A stretch of 64,000 bases of DNA from UMGS1766 sp963597355 (GCA_963597355.1 CAVBPR010000018.1:1-64000), one strand, 5' to 3'. Counted from the stretch's first letter, positions 37,271-46,394 are shown. Numbers and translations are program-made. Notes: generated by a model not told the origin, from the letters alone.

Positions 37271-37962
37271 ATTGGAACGCTTTTCGAATCGCATTTCCCC
37301 GCACAGTTCCGGTGCTGGCAGGCTATCTGGCGCTGGGAATCGGATTTGGACTGCTGCTGCAGGCGGTGGGGCTGAATCCTCTGTGGGCGGCGGTCATGAG
37401 TCTTTTGATCTACGGTGGCTCGGTGCAATATCTGGCCGTTACCCTGATTGCCTCAAAAACGGATTTTGCCCAGGTGGCACTGCTGACGTTTTTACTGAAT
37501 TTCCGCCACTTCTTCTATGGGCTGAGCATGATCTCCCGCTATCACAATGCCGGCTGGCGCAAGGGCTATCTAGTCTTCTCTCTGACAGACGAAACCTACG
37601 CCCTGCTGGCAGGGGGAAACATTCCCAGTGGCGTGGATGCCACGGACTATTGCTTTGCGGTTTCGCTTCTGAACCACAGCTATTGGATTCTGGGGGGCGT
37701 GATCGGAGCCGCCGCCGGAAGTCTGCTCACCTTCAACACAACCGGTGTGGATTTTGCCATGACGGCGCTGTTTGTGGTGATGGCGGTGGAACAGTGGAAG
37801 AGCACGAGCCACCATGCTCCGGCCCTGTGCGGTTTGTGCAGCGGCGTTGTCTGTCTGCTGGTGTTCGGGCCGGACTATTTCCTGATTCCTTCCCTGTGTA
37901 TCGTTGTGGCAGTGATGCTGGCCGGCCGCAGAAAGCTGGAGCGGAAGGAGGCACAGGCATGA
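37267..37962 (+). CDS. azlC: AzlC-type branched-chain amino acid exporter, large subunit
   Basis: The 231-residue membrane protein begins MNWNAFRIAFPRTVPVLAGYLALGIGFG, as usual for AzlC. Other family stretches are AVMSLLIYGGSVQYLAV, LLNFRHFFYGLSM and SLTDETYALLAG. About six to seven membrane segments are present. With AzlD it forms an exporter of branched-chain amino acids and their analogues. Its stop overlaps the azlD start (ATGA). Confidence 0.93.
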   Translation: MNWNAFRIAFPRTVPVLAGYLALGIGFGLLLQAVGLNPLWAAVMSLLIYGGSVQYLAVTLIASKTDFAQVALLTFLLNFRHFFYGLSMISRYHNAGWRKGYLVFSLTDETYALLAGGNIPSGVDATDYCFAVSLLNHSYWILGGVIGAAAGSLLTFNTTGVDFAMTALFVVMAVEQWKSTSHHAPALCGLCSGVVCLLVFGPDYFLIPSLCIVVAVMLAGRRKLERKEAQA

Positions 37963-38303
37963 GCACAGAGCTTTACACGGCGGTTTTGATTGTGATTATG
38001 ACCGCCGTTACCTTTGCCCTGCGGGCGCTTCCCTTCTTCTTGTTTGGCGGAAAAAAGACCGGCGGTCAGCCGCCCCGCTGGGTGAGCTATTTAGGCGGCG
38101 TACTGCCTCCGGCGGTGATTGCCCTGCTGGTTGTCTACTGCCTGCGAAATATCAGTCTGTTTTCCGGAAACCATGGATTGCCGGAGCTGCTGTGCGTTGC
38201 CATTGCGGCCCTGCTCCATCTCTGGCGGCGAAATGAGCTGCTGAGTATTTTCGGCTCTACCATCATCTATATGGTGCTGGTGCAGGTTGTGTTTCCGGGC
38301 TGA
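37959..38303 (+). CDS. azlD: AzlD-type branched-chain amino acid exporter, small subunit
   Basis: The 114-residue protein starts at ATG 37959 (MSTELYTAVLIVIM) with GGAGG upstream. Four membrane segments and the family stretch FALRALPFFLFGG, followed by YLGGVLPPAVIALLVVYCL, identify AzlD. It is the small partner of AzlC. Confidence 0.92.
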   Translation: MSTELYTAVLIVIMTAVTFALRALPFFLFGGKKTGGQPPRWVSYLGGVLPPAVIALLVVYCLRNISLFSGNHGLPELLCVAIAALLHLWRRNELLSIFGSTIIYMVLVQVVFPG

Positions 38304-38326
38304 ATTGAAAAAAGGTCGTTGTCAAC

Positions 38327-39271
38327 ATGAATTTATCTTCCATTTTTCTGACCATGCTCCAGCTGTTTCTTATTATGCTGGTGGGCTGGGTCGGTCACAA
38401 AAGTAAAGTCCTTCCGGAAGCAACTCAGAGTGCGCTGACGAAGCTGGTGGTGTATATCACCACCCCCTGTACCATTCTGTACAGCGTTTTGAGCAATGAC
38501 AATCTGCCCAGCGCCGGGACCATGGTGCAGATGATTCTGATTTCCACCGGCTGTTATGTTCTGGTTGCGCTGTTGTCATTTCTGGCGGTTCGGCTGCTCC
38601 GGATTCCAAAGGAATCCCGGGGCACCTATATGTGTATGCTGATTTTCACCAACTGCGGTTTTATCGGCTTTCCCGTGGTGCAGGCGATTTACGGCTCCAG
38701 CGCGGTGTTCTACGCCGCGGTCATCAACATTCCCTATTATCCTGTGCTGTACACGCTGGGAGTGTGGCTGCTGACCCGGGACGCTGTCGCCCGGGGAGGC
38801 GTGCAGAAAAAGGTGAAGCTGGACATTGCCACCCTGATCAGCCCCTGCATGGTGGCCAGCCTGCTGGCGATTGTCCTCGCCCTGACGGGATGGAAACTGC
38901 CTTCCGTTTTGACGGATACCATTGCCAACATCGGAAACATTACCACGCCGGGGGCTTTGCTGGTGATCGGCATTTCCATTGCCAAGCAGCCCATTCGCGA
39001 GATGCTGGGCAGTGTAAAAATCTATCTGATGTCACTGGTGCGGCTGATCATTCTGCCGGCGATTATCTGGCTGGTGCTCCGGCCGCTGATTTCCGACCCC
39101 ACCTTGCTGGGCGTTGTCGTCGTCACCTTTGCCATGCCCACCGCCACCATGGTCAACATGCTGGCGGCGGAATACCACAGCGATGAGCCATCCAGCGTAA
39201 AAGGCGTGTTTATCACCACGCTGCTCAGTATGATCACCATACCGATTCTGGTTGCGGTTATGATGGCCTGA
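38327..39271 (+). CDS. AEC-family transporter
   Basis: The 314-residue protein has about ten membrane segments in two five-helix halves, as in the auxin efflux carrier (AEC) family. Recognisable parts are MLVGWVGHKSKVLPEATQSALTKLVVYITTPC at the N-terminus and FTNCGFIGFPVVQAIYG in helix 4. Bacterial AEC members carry organic acids or related metabolites; the substrate is unknown. It starts 23 bases after azlD, so it may belong to the same transcript. Confidence 0.9.
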   Translation: MNLSSIFLTMLQLFLIMLVGWVGHKSKVLPEATQSALTKLVVYITTPCTILYSVLSNDNLPSAGTMVQMILISTGCYVLVALLSFLAVRLLRIPKESRGTYMCMLIFTNCGFIGFPVVQAIYGSSAVFYAAVINIPYYPVLYTLGVWLLTRDAVARGGVQKKVKLDIATLISPCMVASLLAIVLALTGWKLPSVLTDTIANIGNITTPGALLVIGISIAKQPIREMLGSVKIYLMSLVRLIILPAIIWLVLRPLISDPTLLGVVVVTFAMPTATMVNMLAAEYHSDEPSSVKGVFITTLLSMITIPILVAVMMA

Positions 39272-39305
39272 AACCAACGAATAAAAATAGGAGGTACTCA
39301 CTCCC

Positions 39306-40898
39306 ATGGGAAAATATGATTCCGAGATTCAGCGGCGGCGCACGTTCGCGATTATCTCTCACCCGGACGCGGGTAAAACAACACTGACAGAAAAGTTCCT
39401 GCTTTACGGAGGGGCGATCAATCAGGCCGGTGTGGTCAAGGGCAAAAAGAATGCCCGGGCAGCCACCTCCGACTGGATGGAAATCGAAAAGCAGAGAGGA
39501 ATTTCCGTCACATCCTCTGTAATGCAGTTCCAGTACGAGGGCTTCTGCATCAACATTCTGGACACCCCCGGTCACCAGGACTTTTCCGAGGACACCTACC
39601 GCACCCTGATGGCGGCGGATAGTGCCGTCATGGTGATCGACGCGGCAAAGGGTGTTGAGCCCCAGACCCGCAAGCTGTTCAAGGTCTGCGCAATGCGGGA
39701 CATTCCGATCTTCACCTTTATTAACAAGATGGATCGCGACGCCCGGGATCCCTTTGAGCTGTGCGAGGAGCTGGAGCAGGAGCTGGGAATCGCCACCTGT
39801 CCCATCAACTGGCCCATTGGCTCCGGAAAGGAATTTCAGGGCGTTTATGACCTGAGCCACCGGAAAATCATCCACTTTACCTCCAACACCAACGCAAAGG
39901 CGGCAACCGCCACAGAAGTGGATCTGGATGATCCGGCGCTGGCCGAGCTGATCGGCCAGGAGAAACGGGATCAGCTGGCAGACGAGGTAGAGCTGCTGGA
40001 GGGTGCCGGTGCAGAGTTTGACATGGATGCAGTCCGCCACGGCAAGCTGTCGCCGGTGTTTTTCGGCTCTGCTTTGACCAACTTCGGTGTGGAACCCTTT
40101 TTGGAGGAATTCTTGCGCATGACCACCGCACCCCTGCCCCGGAAGGCCGGGGATCAGGTGGTGGACAGCTTTGATGACGATTTTTCCGGCTTTGTCTTTA
40201 AAATTCAGGCGAACATGAACAAGGCGCATCGGGATAGAATCGCCTTCATTCGTGTTTGCTCCGGTCGATTTGATGCAGATAAGGAAGTTTATCTGGTGCA
40301 GCAGGAGCGGAAGGTAAAGCTTTCCCGACCCCAGCAGTTGATGGCGGCAGAGCGGGAGATCATCGAAGAGGCCTACGCCGGAGACATCATCGGCGTGTTC
40401 GATCCGGGCATGTTCTCCATTGGCGACACCCTTTGTGCCCCGGGGAAAAAATTCACCTTCGACCCGATTCCGACCTTTGCTCCGGAACACTTCTGCCGGG
40501 TGCGGCCGAAGGACACCCTGAAGCGAAAGCAGTTCATCAAGGGCGCGGAGCAGATTGCCCAGGAAGGTGCAATTCAGATTTTCAAAATTCCTTACACCGG
40601 CATGGAAGAAGTGATTGTCGGCGTTGTGGGCACGCTGCAGTTTGATGTGTTTGAATATCGGCTGAAGAACGAGTACAACGTGGATCTGATTATGGAGCAC
40701 CTGCCCTATGAATACCTGCGCTGGATTGAGTCCTATGACGGAGATCCGGAGGACATCATCAAAGGAAATGATGTCAAGCTGGTGGAAGACTATAAGGGCA
40801 ACAAGCTGCTGCTCTTTGGCGCACAGTGGAGCATCAACTGGGTGCTGGACAAAAACAAGGGTCTTGTTCTGTCGGAGTTTGGCGGAGCGAAATTCTAA
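39306..40898 (+). CDS. prfC: Peptide chain release factor 3
   Basis: The 530-residue GTPase recycles RF1/RF2 from the ribosome. G1 is SHPDAGKTTLTE (about residue 19), G3 is DTPGHQDFSEDTYRTL (about 84) and G4 is NKMDRDARDP (about 139). The AGVVKGKKNARAATSDWMEIEKQRGISVTSS switch region is diagnostic of RF3 rather than EF-G. AGGAGG precedes ATG 39306. Length is normal. Confidence 0.96.
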   Translation: MGKYDSEIQRRRTFAIISHPDAGKTTLTEKFLLYGGAINQAGVVKGKKNARAATSDWMEIEKQRGISVTSSVMQFQYEGFCINILDTPGHQDFSEDTYRTLMAADSAVMVIDAAKGVEPQTRKLFKVCAMRDIPIFTFINKMDRDARDPFELCEELEQELGIATCPINWPIGSGKEFQGVYDLSHRKIIHFTSNTNAKAATATEVDLDDPALAELIGQEKRDQLADEVELLEGAGAEFDMDAVRHGKLSPVFFGSALTNFGVEPFLEEFLRMTTAPLPRKAGDQVVDSFDDDFSGFVFKIQANMNKAHRDRIAFIRVCSGRFDADKEVYLVQQERKVKLSRPQQLMAAEREIIEEAYAGDIIGVFDPGMFSIGDTLCAPGKKFTFDPIPTFAPEHFCRVRPKDTLKRKQFIKGAEQIAQEGAIQIFKIPYTGMEEVIVGVVGTLQFDVFEYRLKNEYNVDLIMEHLPYEYLRWIESYDGDPEDIIKGNDVKLVEDYKGNKLLLFGAQWSINWVLDKNKGLVLSEFGGAKF

Positions 40899-40902
40899 TC
40901 GA

Positions 40903-40940
40903 CGAAAAAACAGCGTGACTTCTGTCACGCTGTTTTTTCG
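40903..40940 (+). terminator. Terminator of prfC
   Basis: A 15-bp stem AAAAAACAGCGTGAC (40905-40919) with complement at 40924-40938, ending in six Ts. Confidence 0.92.
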
Positions 40941-40969
40941 TTGTGAAACCGGTTTCGTTTTGTTACAAT
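40941..40969 (+). promoter_or_regulatory. Promoter of macro-domain gene
   Basis: TTGTGA (40941-40946), a 17-base spacer and TACAAT (40964-40969), starting immediately after the prfC terminator. Confidence 0.75.
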
Positions 40970-41002
40970 GAATTTAAACAGAAACAGGCAGAGGTGAAGA
41001 GT

Positions 41003-42046
41003 ATGCCGTTACAAATTGTCCGAAACGACATCACAAAAATGAAGGTGGATGCCATTGTCAATGCCGCCAATGTGTCTCTGTTGGGGGGCGGCGGTGTAGA
41101 TGGCTGCATTCATCGGGCGGCAGGGCCGGAGCTGCTGGCGGAATGCGAAACCCTCCAGGGCTGCGAGACCGGGAGCGCAAAAATCACGAAGGGCTATCGT
41201 CTGCCCTGCCACTATGTCATTCACGCAGTCGGTCCCCGCTGGCAAGGGGGAGGGCAGGGGGAGCGGGAACTGCTGATTTCCTGCTATCAGACTTCCCTCC
41301 GGCTGGCAAAGGAGCAGGGCTGCAAGTCAGTTGCCTTCCCCTTGATTTCTTCCGGCATTTATGGCTACCCGAAGGATCAGGCGCTTAAAATTGCGATTGA
41401 CACCATCAGCAGCTTCCTTCTTGAAAATGAAATGATGGTGTACATCGTCATTTTCGACCGGAAAGCCTACCAGATCAGCACCAAGCTGTTTGCCGACATT
41501 GCCGCCTACATAGATGACCGCTATGTGGAGGAACATACCGACAGCCGTTCCGAGCGTTTGCGGAGAATCAATGTCTTCCAGAGGGAGGAGCTGGTGTCCT
41601 GCAAGCCATCGGCTTATGACGAGGCAATCGAACCGCCCCTGCCTTTTGCCGCGGCGGCGGAAGTTCCGAAAAAGACGGCGAGCCTGAACGATGCACTGGA
41701 GCAGATCGACGAGAGTTTTTCCGAGATGCTGCTGCGGAAGATCAGTGCCAGCGGCATGACAGATGCCCAGTGTTATAAGAAAGCAAACATTGACCGGAAG
41801 CTTTTTTCAAAGATCCGCTCGGATAAGGCCTATAAGCCGTCCAAGCCAACGGTGATTGCCTTTGCCATTGCTCTGGAACTTCCCCTTGCGGAAATGAAGG
41901 ACATGCTCATGAAGGCGGGCTTTGCACTCTCCCACTCCAACAAGTTTGACATCATTGTGGAGTATTTCGTAGAGCATGGAAACTACAACGTCTTTGAGAT
42001 CAACGAGGTGCTATTTGCCTTTGATCAGAGCTTAATCGGCGCATAA
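41003..42046 (+). CDS. Macro-domain protein with C-terminal HTH-like domain
   Basis: ATG 41003 has GAGGTGA upstream. The 347 residues divide into an ADP-ribose-binding macro domain (about 1-170: MPLQIVRNDITKM, VDAIVNAANVSLLGGGGVDGCIHRAAG, and FPLISSGIYGYP, the residues that grip ADP-ribose), a linker rich in Ala/Pro/Glu (about 175-235), and a helical C-terminal domain (about 240-347: ASGMTDAQCYKKANIDRKLFSKIRSD, a helix-turn-helix-like repeat). The macro domain resembles ADP-ribosyl-hydrolase and O-acetyl-ADP-ribose deacetylase types. The next gene is a vWA protein, which suggests a functional pair. The exact target is unknown. Confidence 0.9.
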   Translation: MPLQIVRNDITKMKVDAIVNAANVSLLGGGGVDGCIHRAAGPELLAECETLQGCETGSAKITKGYRLPCHYVIHAVGPRWQGGGQGERELLISCYQTSLRLAKEQGCKSVAFPLISSGIYGYPKDQALKIAIDTISSFLLENEMMVYIVIFDRKAYQISTKLFADIAAYIDDRYVEEHTDSRSERLRRINVFQREELVSCKPSAYDEAIEPPLPFAAAAEVPKKTASLNDALEQIDESFSEMLLRKISASGMTDAQCYKKANIDRKLFSKIRSDKAYKPSKPTVIAFAIALELPLAEMKDMLMKAGFALSHSNKFDIIVEYFVEHGNYNVFEINEVLFAFDQSLIGA

Positions 42047-42073
42047 AAAATGTCGCATGGCAAGCGACCAAAG

Positions 42074-42126
42074 CCCTCCTGTGGTTTGTTAGCATAGAGA
42101 CAACAAATCACAGGAGGGTGTTTTTT
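42074..42126 (+). promoter_or_regulatory. Terminator-like hairpin that buries the vWA ribosome site
   Basis: A 17-bp stem, arms 42074-42090 and 42102-42118 with an 11-base loop, is followed by TGTTTTTT and then the vWA ATG (42127). The AGGAGG ribosome site of that gene lies inside the 3' arm (42112-42117). The hairpin can act as a terminator and also block translation. Confidence 0.85.
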
Positions 42127-42771
42127 ATGAAGCATACAACAGAATTGGTTTTTATCCTCGACCGCAGCGGTTCCATGACAGGGCTGGAAGCGGACACCAT
42201 CGGCGGCTTCAACTCCATGATCGCCAAGCAAAAGAAGGAAACGGGGGAGGCGCTGGTTTCCACGGTGCTGTTTGATGACAAAAGTGCGGTCATTCACGAC
42301 CGCCTGCCGCTGGAACGGGTGCCGCCCATGACGGAGCGGGAGTATTACACTCTGGGGTGTACGGCGCTGCTGGATGCCGTAGGCGGAGCGATCCACCACA
42401 TCGGCAACGTTCACAAATATGCCCGTCGGGAGGACGTGCCGGAAAAGACGATGTTCATCATCATTACCGACGGCTACGAGAACGCCAGCCACCGCTATGA
42501 TTACGAGACGGTGCGCCGCATGATTCAGCGGCAGAAGAAGAAATACGGCTGGGAGTTTCTCTTCCTGGGGGCGAATATCGACGCGGCAAAGGAAGCGGCC
42601 CGCTTTGGCATTGCCGCCGACCGCGCAGTGGACTACAAGTGCGACAAGGCTGGCACAGCCCTGAACTACGATGTCATCAGCGATGCCGTGCGCAGTATCC
42701 GCGCCGCAAAGCAACTGGGCGCTGACTGGAAGCGCCGTATTGATGAGGACGTGAAAAAACGGGGAAGATGA
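42127..42771 (+). CDS. vWA-domain protein
   Basis: ATG 42127 (MKHTTELVFILDRSGSM) is chosen for its AGGAGG 9 bases upstream; a GTG at 42118 is also in frame. The 214-residue protein is a single von Willebrand A domain with MIDAS residues DRSGSM (about 11), GCTALLDAVG (Thr) and ITDGYENAS (Asp). It lacks a signal peptide and is cytoplasmic. vWA domains of this type bind metal and assemble proteins, often in stress systems. It follows the macro-domain gene and is controlled by the hairpin in front of it. Confidence 0.92.
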   Translation: MKHTTELVFILDRSGSMTGLEADTIGGFNSMIAKQKKETGEALVSTVLFDDKSAVIHDRLPLERVPPMTEREYYTLGCTALLDAVGGAIHHIGNVHKYARREDVPEKTMFIIITDGYENASHRYDYETVRRMIQRQKKKYGWEFLFLGANIDAAKEAARFGIAADRAVDYKCDKAGTALNYDVISDAVRSIRAAKQLGADWKRRIDEDVKKRGR

Positions 42772-42787
42772 TTGGATGCGGGTAACG

Positions 42788-42828
42788 AAAAACGAGGGAC
42801 TGCTGCGGTGCAGCAGTCCCTCGTTTTC
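42788..42828. terminator. Bidirectional terminator between vWA and L,D-transpeptidase genes
   Basis: A 17-bp stem AAAACGAGGGACTGCTG with its complement at 42811-42827; T-runs on both strands. Confidence 0.9.
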
Positions 42829-42838
42829 TAGTTTGGAA

Positions 42839-45208
42839 TTATTCACTTACCGAAGCGGTGGAGGTGCGGGTGGAAGAGCCGGAGCCGGGATCGGGCTGGG
42901 GATCTTCCTTGGCCTGAACGGTGATGGTGCAGGTGGTAGAAGCACCCTTCCATTCCGAGGATTCCGCGCAGGTGATGGTGATGGTAGCACTGCCGGTTCC
43001 AACTGCAGTGATGTTGCCGCTTCCGTCCACCTGGACCACGGAGGAATCACTGGAGCTGAAGGAGAGGGCGGTGTGAGCGCCACTGACGGAGATGGAGGCG
43101 GAAGTGCCCTGCGTCATATGAGAAGGTGCGCTGGCGGAGATGCTTTGGTCCTTCTGTTCCGGTGCCTTTGCGGAAACGGTCACAGAGAAGCTCTTGCTCC
43201 AGGTCTTCCAGCTGTCGTTGCCGGGGCAGGTGACGGTAATCGTGGCACTGCCGGCACCCACGGCGGAGATGTTGCCGTTTCCGTCCACCGAGGCGACGGA
43301 ACTGTCGCTGCTGGAGAAGCTGGGGCTGGTCTGGTTGCCGCTGACGCTGATTGCAGTGGTGTCGCCCACGGTCAGGCTGTTGGTTCCGATGGAAGCGCTG
43401 GCGCTCTGATCGGAAGCGCTCTTCTCCACCACGTGGACGAGAACTTCCTTCTGACCGGCATTGTACTGGCCGGATGCGTTGACATACAGGGCAACGATGG
43501 TGTCGCCTACCTGCAGGCCGGTTACGACGTTGTCGTCAAAGGAAACGTTGTCGTTGCTGCGGGACCACTTCTTCAGACCGTTGGAGGAGGTGGTGAACTG
43601 CAGGTTCTTGCTCTCGCCAACGGCGATGGTGACCTCGGTATAAGGCGTGCTGATGGGTGGCTCCTGAGAAGGCAGCTGAGACTTGGAAATGCCGCCGTAA
43701 ACCACCACATGGGTGCCGACGCTGACGTTGTTATAGATGGTCTTGGCGTTGCTCAGCGTGACACCAACGCAGCCGTGGCTTCCGTTGTAGTAGTATTCTG
43801 TGCCGCCAAAGATGGAACGCCAGGTGGCGTCGTGAATGCCGCAGCCGCCGGAGAAGGGCATGAAGTAGCTGACCCAGGATTTATAACGGGTGCCGTCGAA
43901 GTTGGTGCCCTGGAGGTAACGGTCGGTGTTTTTGGCAAAGATGGTAAAGCAGCCGTTGGGGGTGCGGGTGTTGTTGGCCACGTTACCGCTGACGATGTCG
44001 CAGGAGACAATCACCTTGCCGTTTTTATACAGCCACAGGTGCTGGCTGGTCTGGTCGATTTCCACATAGTTGCCGCCCCAGTAACCGGAGGAATCGTCGC
44101 TCTTGGTGGAATAGGGGGCGGTGCGGGTGCCGCTGGTCTTGTTCTTCAGGCAGGTCAGCATGTCGTTGTACAGTTTCTCGCTGTCGACGCTCTGGCCGGC
44201 GGTTGCCATGTTGATGTTGATGGTGCTGCCGCCAGTGGTCTTGAAGGGGCTGGACTTGCCGGCCACGCTGTATTTGCTGACCAGATCGGCAACATAGTTG
44301 CCCAGAACTTCCTCGTCTACTTCAACGCTCTGGCCATCTGCGCTGGCGCAGAAGAAGCTGCCGAGGGTGGAGCGGTCGAGGGTGACGGTGGAGGTGCTTC
44401 CGCCGTCGGGAGTGAAGGTGTAGGTCAGCTTCATGTCCAGACGGGAGTTGGCATCGTCCAAAGCGGCCTTCAGAGCCTCGCTGTCCGCCTTGACCTCTGC
44501 CTGCTGAGCAAACTGGGTCATGTCCAGGGTCAGTTCTGCAGTCAGGGAGACCACGGCAGTCTGCACCTGTTCCATCACCTTGTCGGCGTCGACCTCCGTG
44601 CCGGGTTCGTCCGGAACGATGGTGAACAGCTGCTGGTCTTCGTCATACTTCAGGTAGGCGTTCTTGGCTGCGTTGGGATTTTCTGTGGGGGCGAGAGCGG
44701 CATCTTCGCCCTCGGCGGCCTGAGAAGCGGCGGCGCTGGCCGCGGCATCTCCCTCAGCGGCGGTGGTTTCTGCAGCAACGGTTGTGCCGCCGAAATCGGC
44801 CGTTACCTGATCCTTCAAAGCAGTAAGGTCAGCGGTGTAGAGGTTTTCCACCGTGAAGGAAGTCTGGGTGGCGTCCTTTTCCTGCTGTGCCAGCAGGCCG
44901 GTGAGATCGGTTTCCTCGTTATAAGTGAGCTTCAGCTCGGTTCCGGTAGCGCGATAGACCTTTTCTCCCATGGTGAGGGTAAAAGTGTAGGTGTCCGGCG
45001 CCTTGGCCAATGCTTCCTTCGCCTGCTCTGCGGTTAAGCCGGAAACATCCTGCCCGTTGATGGTAGTGCCTGCGGCGAATTGTGCATCCTTTTTTACGGA
45101 CGAATTGTTCGTATTTCCCTTGGTGAGCAGGGAGATCAGGACGACCGCCAGCACAACAACAACGACCGCGCAAGCGGCGATGACTGCTGTCAGCTTTTTC
45201 TTTGTCAT
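42839..45208 (-). CDS. L,D-transpeptidase with C-terminal Ig-like (Big2) repeats
   Basis: The start at 45208 (MTKKKLTAVIAAC) has GGAGG nine bases upstream. An N-terminal membrane anchor (about 5-28) is followed by two PG-binding-4-type domains (about 45-330, with GQDVSGLTAEQAKEAL and ELTLDMTQFAQQAEVK), then the YkuD catalytic domain (about 380-490) with ISGNVANNTRTPNG, GGCGIHDATWR and the active-site SHGCVGV. The last about 290 residues are three bacterial Ig-like repeats (pattern FSSSDSSVASVDGNGNISAV and GSATITV). It cross-links peptidoglycan by 3-3 bonds outside the membrane. The Ig tail is longer than in most relatives and may bind wall or host glycans. Confidence 0.95.
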   Translation of the reverse strand: MTKKKLTAVIAACAVVVVVLAVVLISLLTKGNTNNSSVKKDAQFAAGTTINGQDVSGLTAEQAKEALAKAPDTYTFTLTMGEKVYRATGTELKLTYNEETDLTGLLAQQEKDATQTSFTVENLYTADLTALKDQVTADFGGTTVAAETTAAEGDAAASAAASQAAEGEDAALAPTENPNAAKNAYLKYDEDQQLFTIVPDEPGTEVDADKVMEQVQTAVVSLTAELTLDMTQFAQQAEVKADSEALKAALDDANSRLDMKLTYTFTPDGGSTSTVTLDRSTLGSFFCASADGQSVEVDEEVLGNYVADLVSKYSVAGKSSPFKTTGGSTININMATAGQSVDSEKLYNDMLTCLKNKTSGTRTAPYSTKSDDSSGYWGGNYVEIDQTSQHLWLYKNGKVIVSCDIVSGNVANNTRTPNGCFTIFAKNTDRYLQGTNFDGTRYKSWVSYFMPFSGGCGIHDATWRSIFGGTEYYYNGSHGCVGVTLSNAKTIYNNVSVGTHVVVYGGISKSQLPSQEPPISTPYTEVTIAVGESKNLQFTTSSNGLKKWSRSNDNVSFDDNVVTGLQVGDTIVALYVNASGQYNAGQKEVLVHVVEKSASDQSASASIGTNSLTVGDTTAISVSGNQTSPSFSSSDSSVASVDGNGNISAVGAGSATITVTCPGNDSWKTWSKSFSVTVSAKAPEQKDQSISASAPSHMTQGTSASISVSGAHTALSFSSSDSSVVQVDGSGNITAVGTGSATITITCAESSEWKGASTTCTITVQAKEDPQPDPGSGSSTRTSTASVSE

Positions 45209-45360
45209 TCTTCTTGTCCTCCTTGCCGCAGTTTGCGGCATATCTTATTATGTATACTCTTGCCCCTATTATCCGGGATAGAAGGGAAAAAAGCAAGGGT
45301 TTAAAGAAGTTTTAAAATCTGTTTTCATTTGTAAACAATAAAAAATAACCGACTCTGGTG

Positions 45361-45573
45361 TTACTTCTTTCCCTTTCGCTCTAACTTTCTTTTTTTTCCA
45401 TCTGGCGTTACGATATAGGTGTTGTTCAACTGCTGGTGCAGGGAGGCGCGGAAGTCCGCCAGATAGTCCTTCCGCAACTGTTCCCGTTCCGCCGTTTCCT
45501 CCGGAGAAAGGGAGCCGGCCTTGGCTTTGGCGGCCAGTTCGTTGATTCGTTTTACGCGTTCTTCCTGTGTCAT
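45361..45573 (-). CDS. DUF896 (YnzC-type) small protein
   Basis: The start at 45573 (MTQEERVKRINELAAK) has AAAGGA upstream. The 70-residue helical, charged protein carries the DUF896 pattern ERINELAAKAKAGSLSPEE-like and LRKDYLADFRASLHQQL. These small cytoplasmic proteins are common in Firmicutes; function is not well established. It lies 26 bases after ylmH and is probably co-transcribed. Confidence 0.9.
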   Translation of the reverse strand: MTQEERVKRINELAAKAKAGSLSPEETAEREQLRKDYLADFRASLHQQLNNTYIVTPDGKKRKLERKGKK

Positions 45574-45599
45574 AGGTTTTGATTCCTTTCTGAGGGAGT

Positions 45600-46394
45600 T
45601 TACAGATAGCGTTCCATGGTAATGTTGATGCGTCCCTTTCGACTCAGTCCGCCAACTTCGGTCAGCCGGCATTTGCCAAGTCCGCGGCAGGACAGCACAT
45701 CGCCTGCTTTTACGGGGAAATCGCTTTTCCCCGTGTCCTGCCAGTTGACGCAGACCCGTCCGGAGGCGATCAGCTGGGATGCTTTGCTGCGGCTGATGGA
45801 AAAGCCGCAGGCGAGGACGCTGTCCAGCCGCAGAGCCGCCACGGTGTCGTGGAGCACCTTTCGCTCCTGCTTTGGGATATGGATGTCCGAAAGGGGAAGT
45901 TCCTCCAGGTGAAGCCGCACGCGTCCGGCGGAGCGGAGGTTATCCCGCAAAAAGGGAGCGATGGAGGGCAGCACCAGAAGGTCGGCGCTGTCACTGGCCA
46001 CAAGAATGTCCCCCACCGTGTCCCGCCGGATTCCCATGCCCATCATTGCTCCCAACAGATCCCGATGGGATGGAGTGCTCTCCTCGTGAAACCAGCGGCA
46101 GCGAAGCAGGGTGATGTAGTCGGAGGCGGCAAGAAATTCCGGTTCCATCCAGTCCGGACGAAACACCAGCAGCTGCCGCTCAGCTCCGTCGTAGCCGCCG
46201 AGGGAGGAATATGCCCCGGTGCTGGCTGCGCGAAGCAGCTGTTCGGCGGCGATGCGTTCCCGGGGCGAGAGAAACACCGTGCTCTCCGGGTTTTGGTGCC
46301 GCTGGGCGGCCTCCGCCTTATCCAGCACACGGGAGAGGGTCAGCCGCTCTTCGCTGTCTGCGGCGTGTCGATCAAGTAATGCCCGTTTGTCCAT
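45600..46394 (-). CDS. YlmH-type S4-domain RNA-binding protein
   Basis: The 264-residue protein begins MDKRALLDRHAADSEERL. The middle region has GGYDGAERQLLVFRPDW and LGAMMGMGIRRDTVGDILV, both typical of YlmH. The C-terminal S4 domain (about 185-250) has SISRSKASQLIASGRVCVNW. Family members bind tRNA/ribosomal RNA in ribosome rescue or assembly and are usually near cell-division genes; here it is next to DUF896 and mntP instead. Confidence 0.93.
   Translation of the reverse strand: MDKRALLDRHAADSEERLTLSRVLDKAEAAQRHQNPESTVFLSPRERIAAEQLLRAASTGAYSSLGGYDGAERQLLVFRPDWMEPEFLAASDYITLLRCRWFHEESTPSHRDLLGAMMGMGIRRDTVGDILVASDSADLLVLPSIAPFLRDNLRSAGRVRLHLEELPLSDIHIPKQERKVLHDTVAALRLDSVLACGFSISRSKASQLIASGRVCVNWQDTGKSDFPVKAGDVLSCRGLGKCRLTEVGGLSRKGRINITMERYL

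Noticed and set aside
42776..45037. Long plus-strand frame opposite the L,D-transpeptidase
   Set aside because: Gly/Ala/Val-rich shadow without ribosome site or domain; the minus strand gene has full catalytic motifs.
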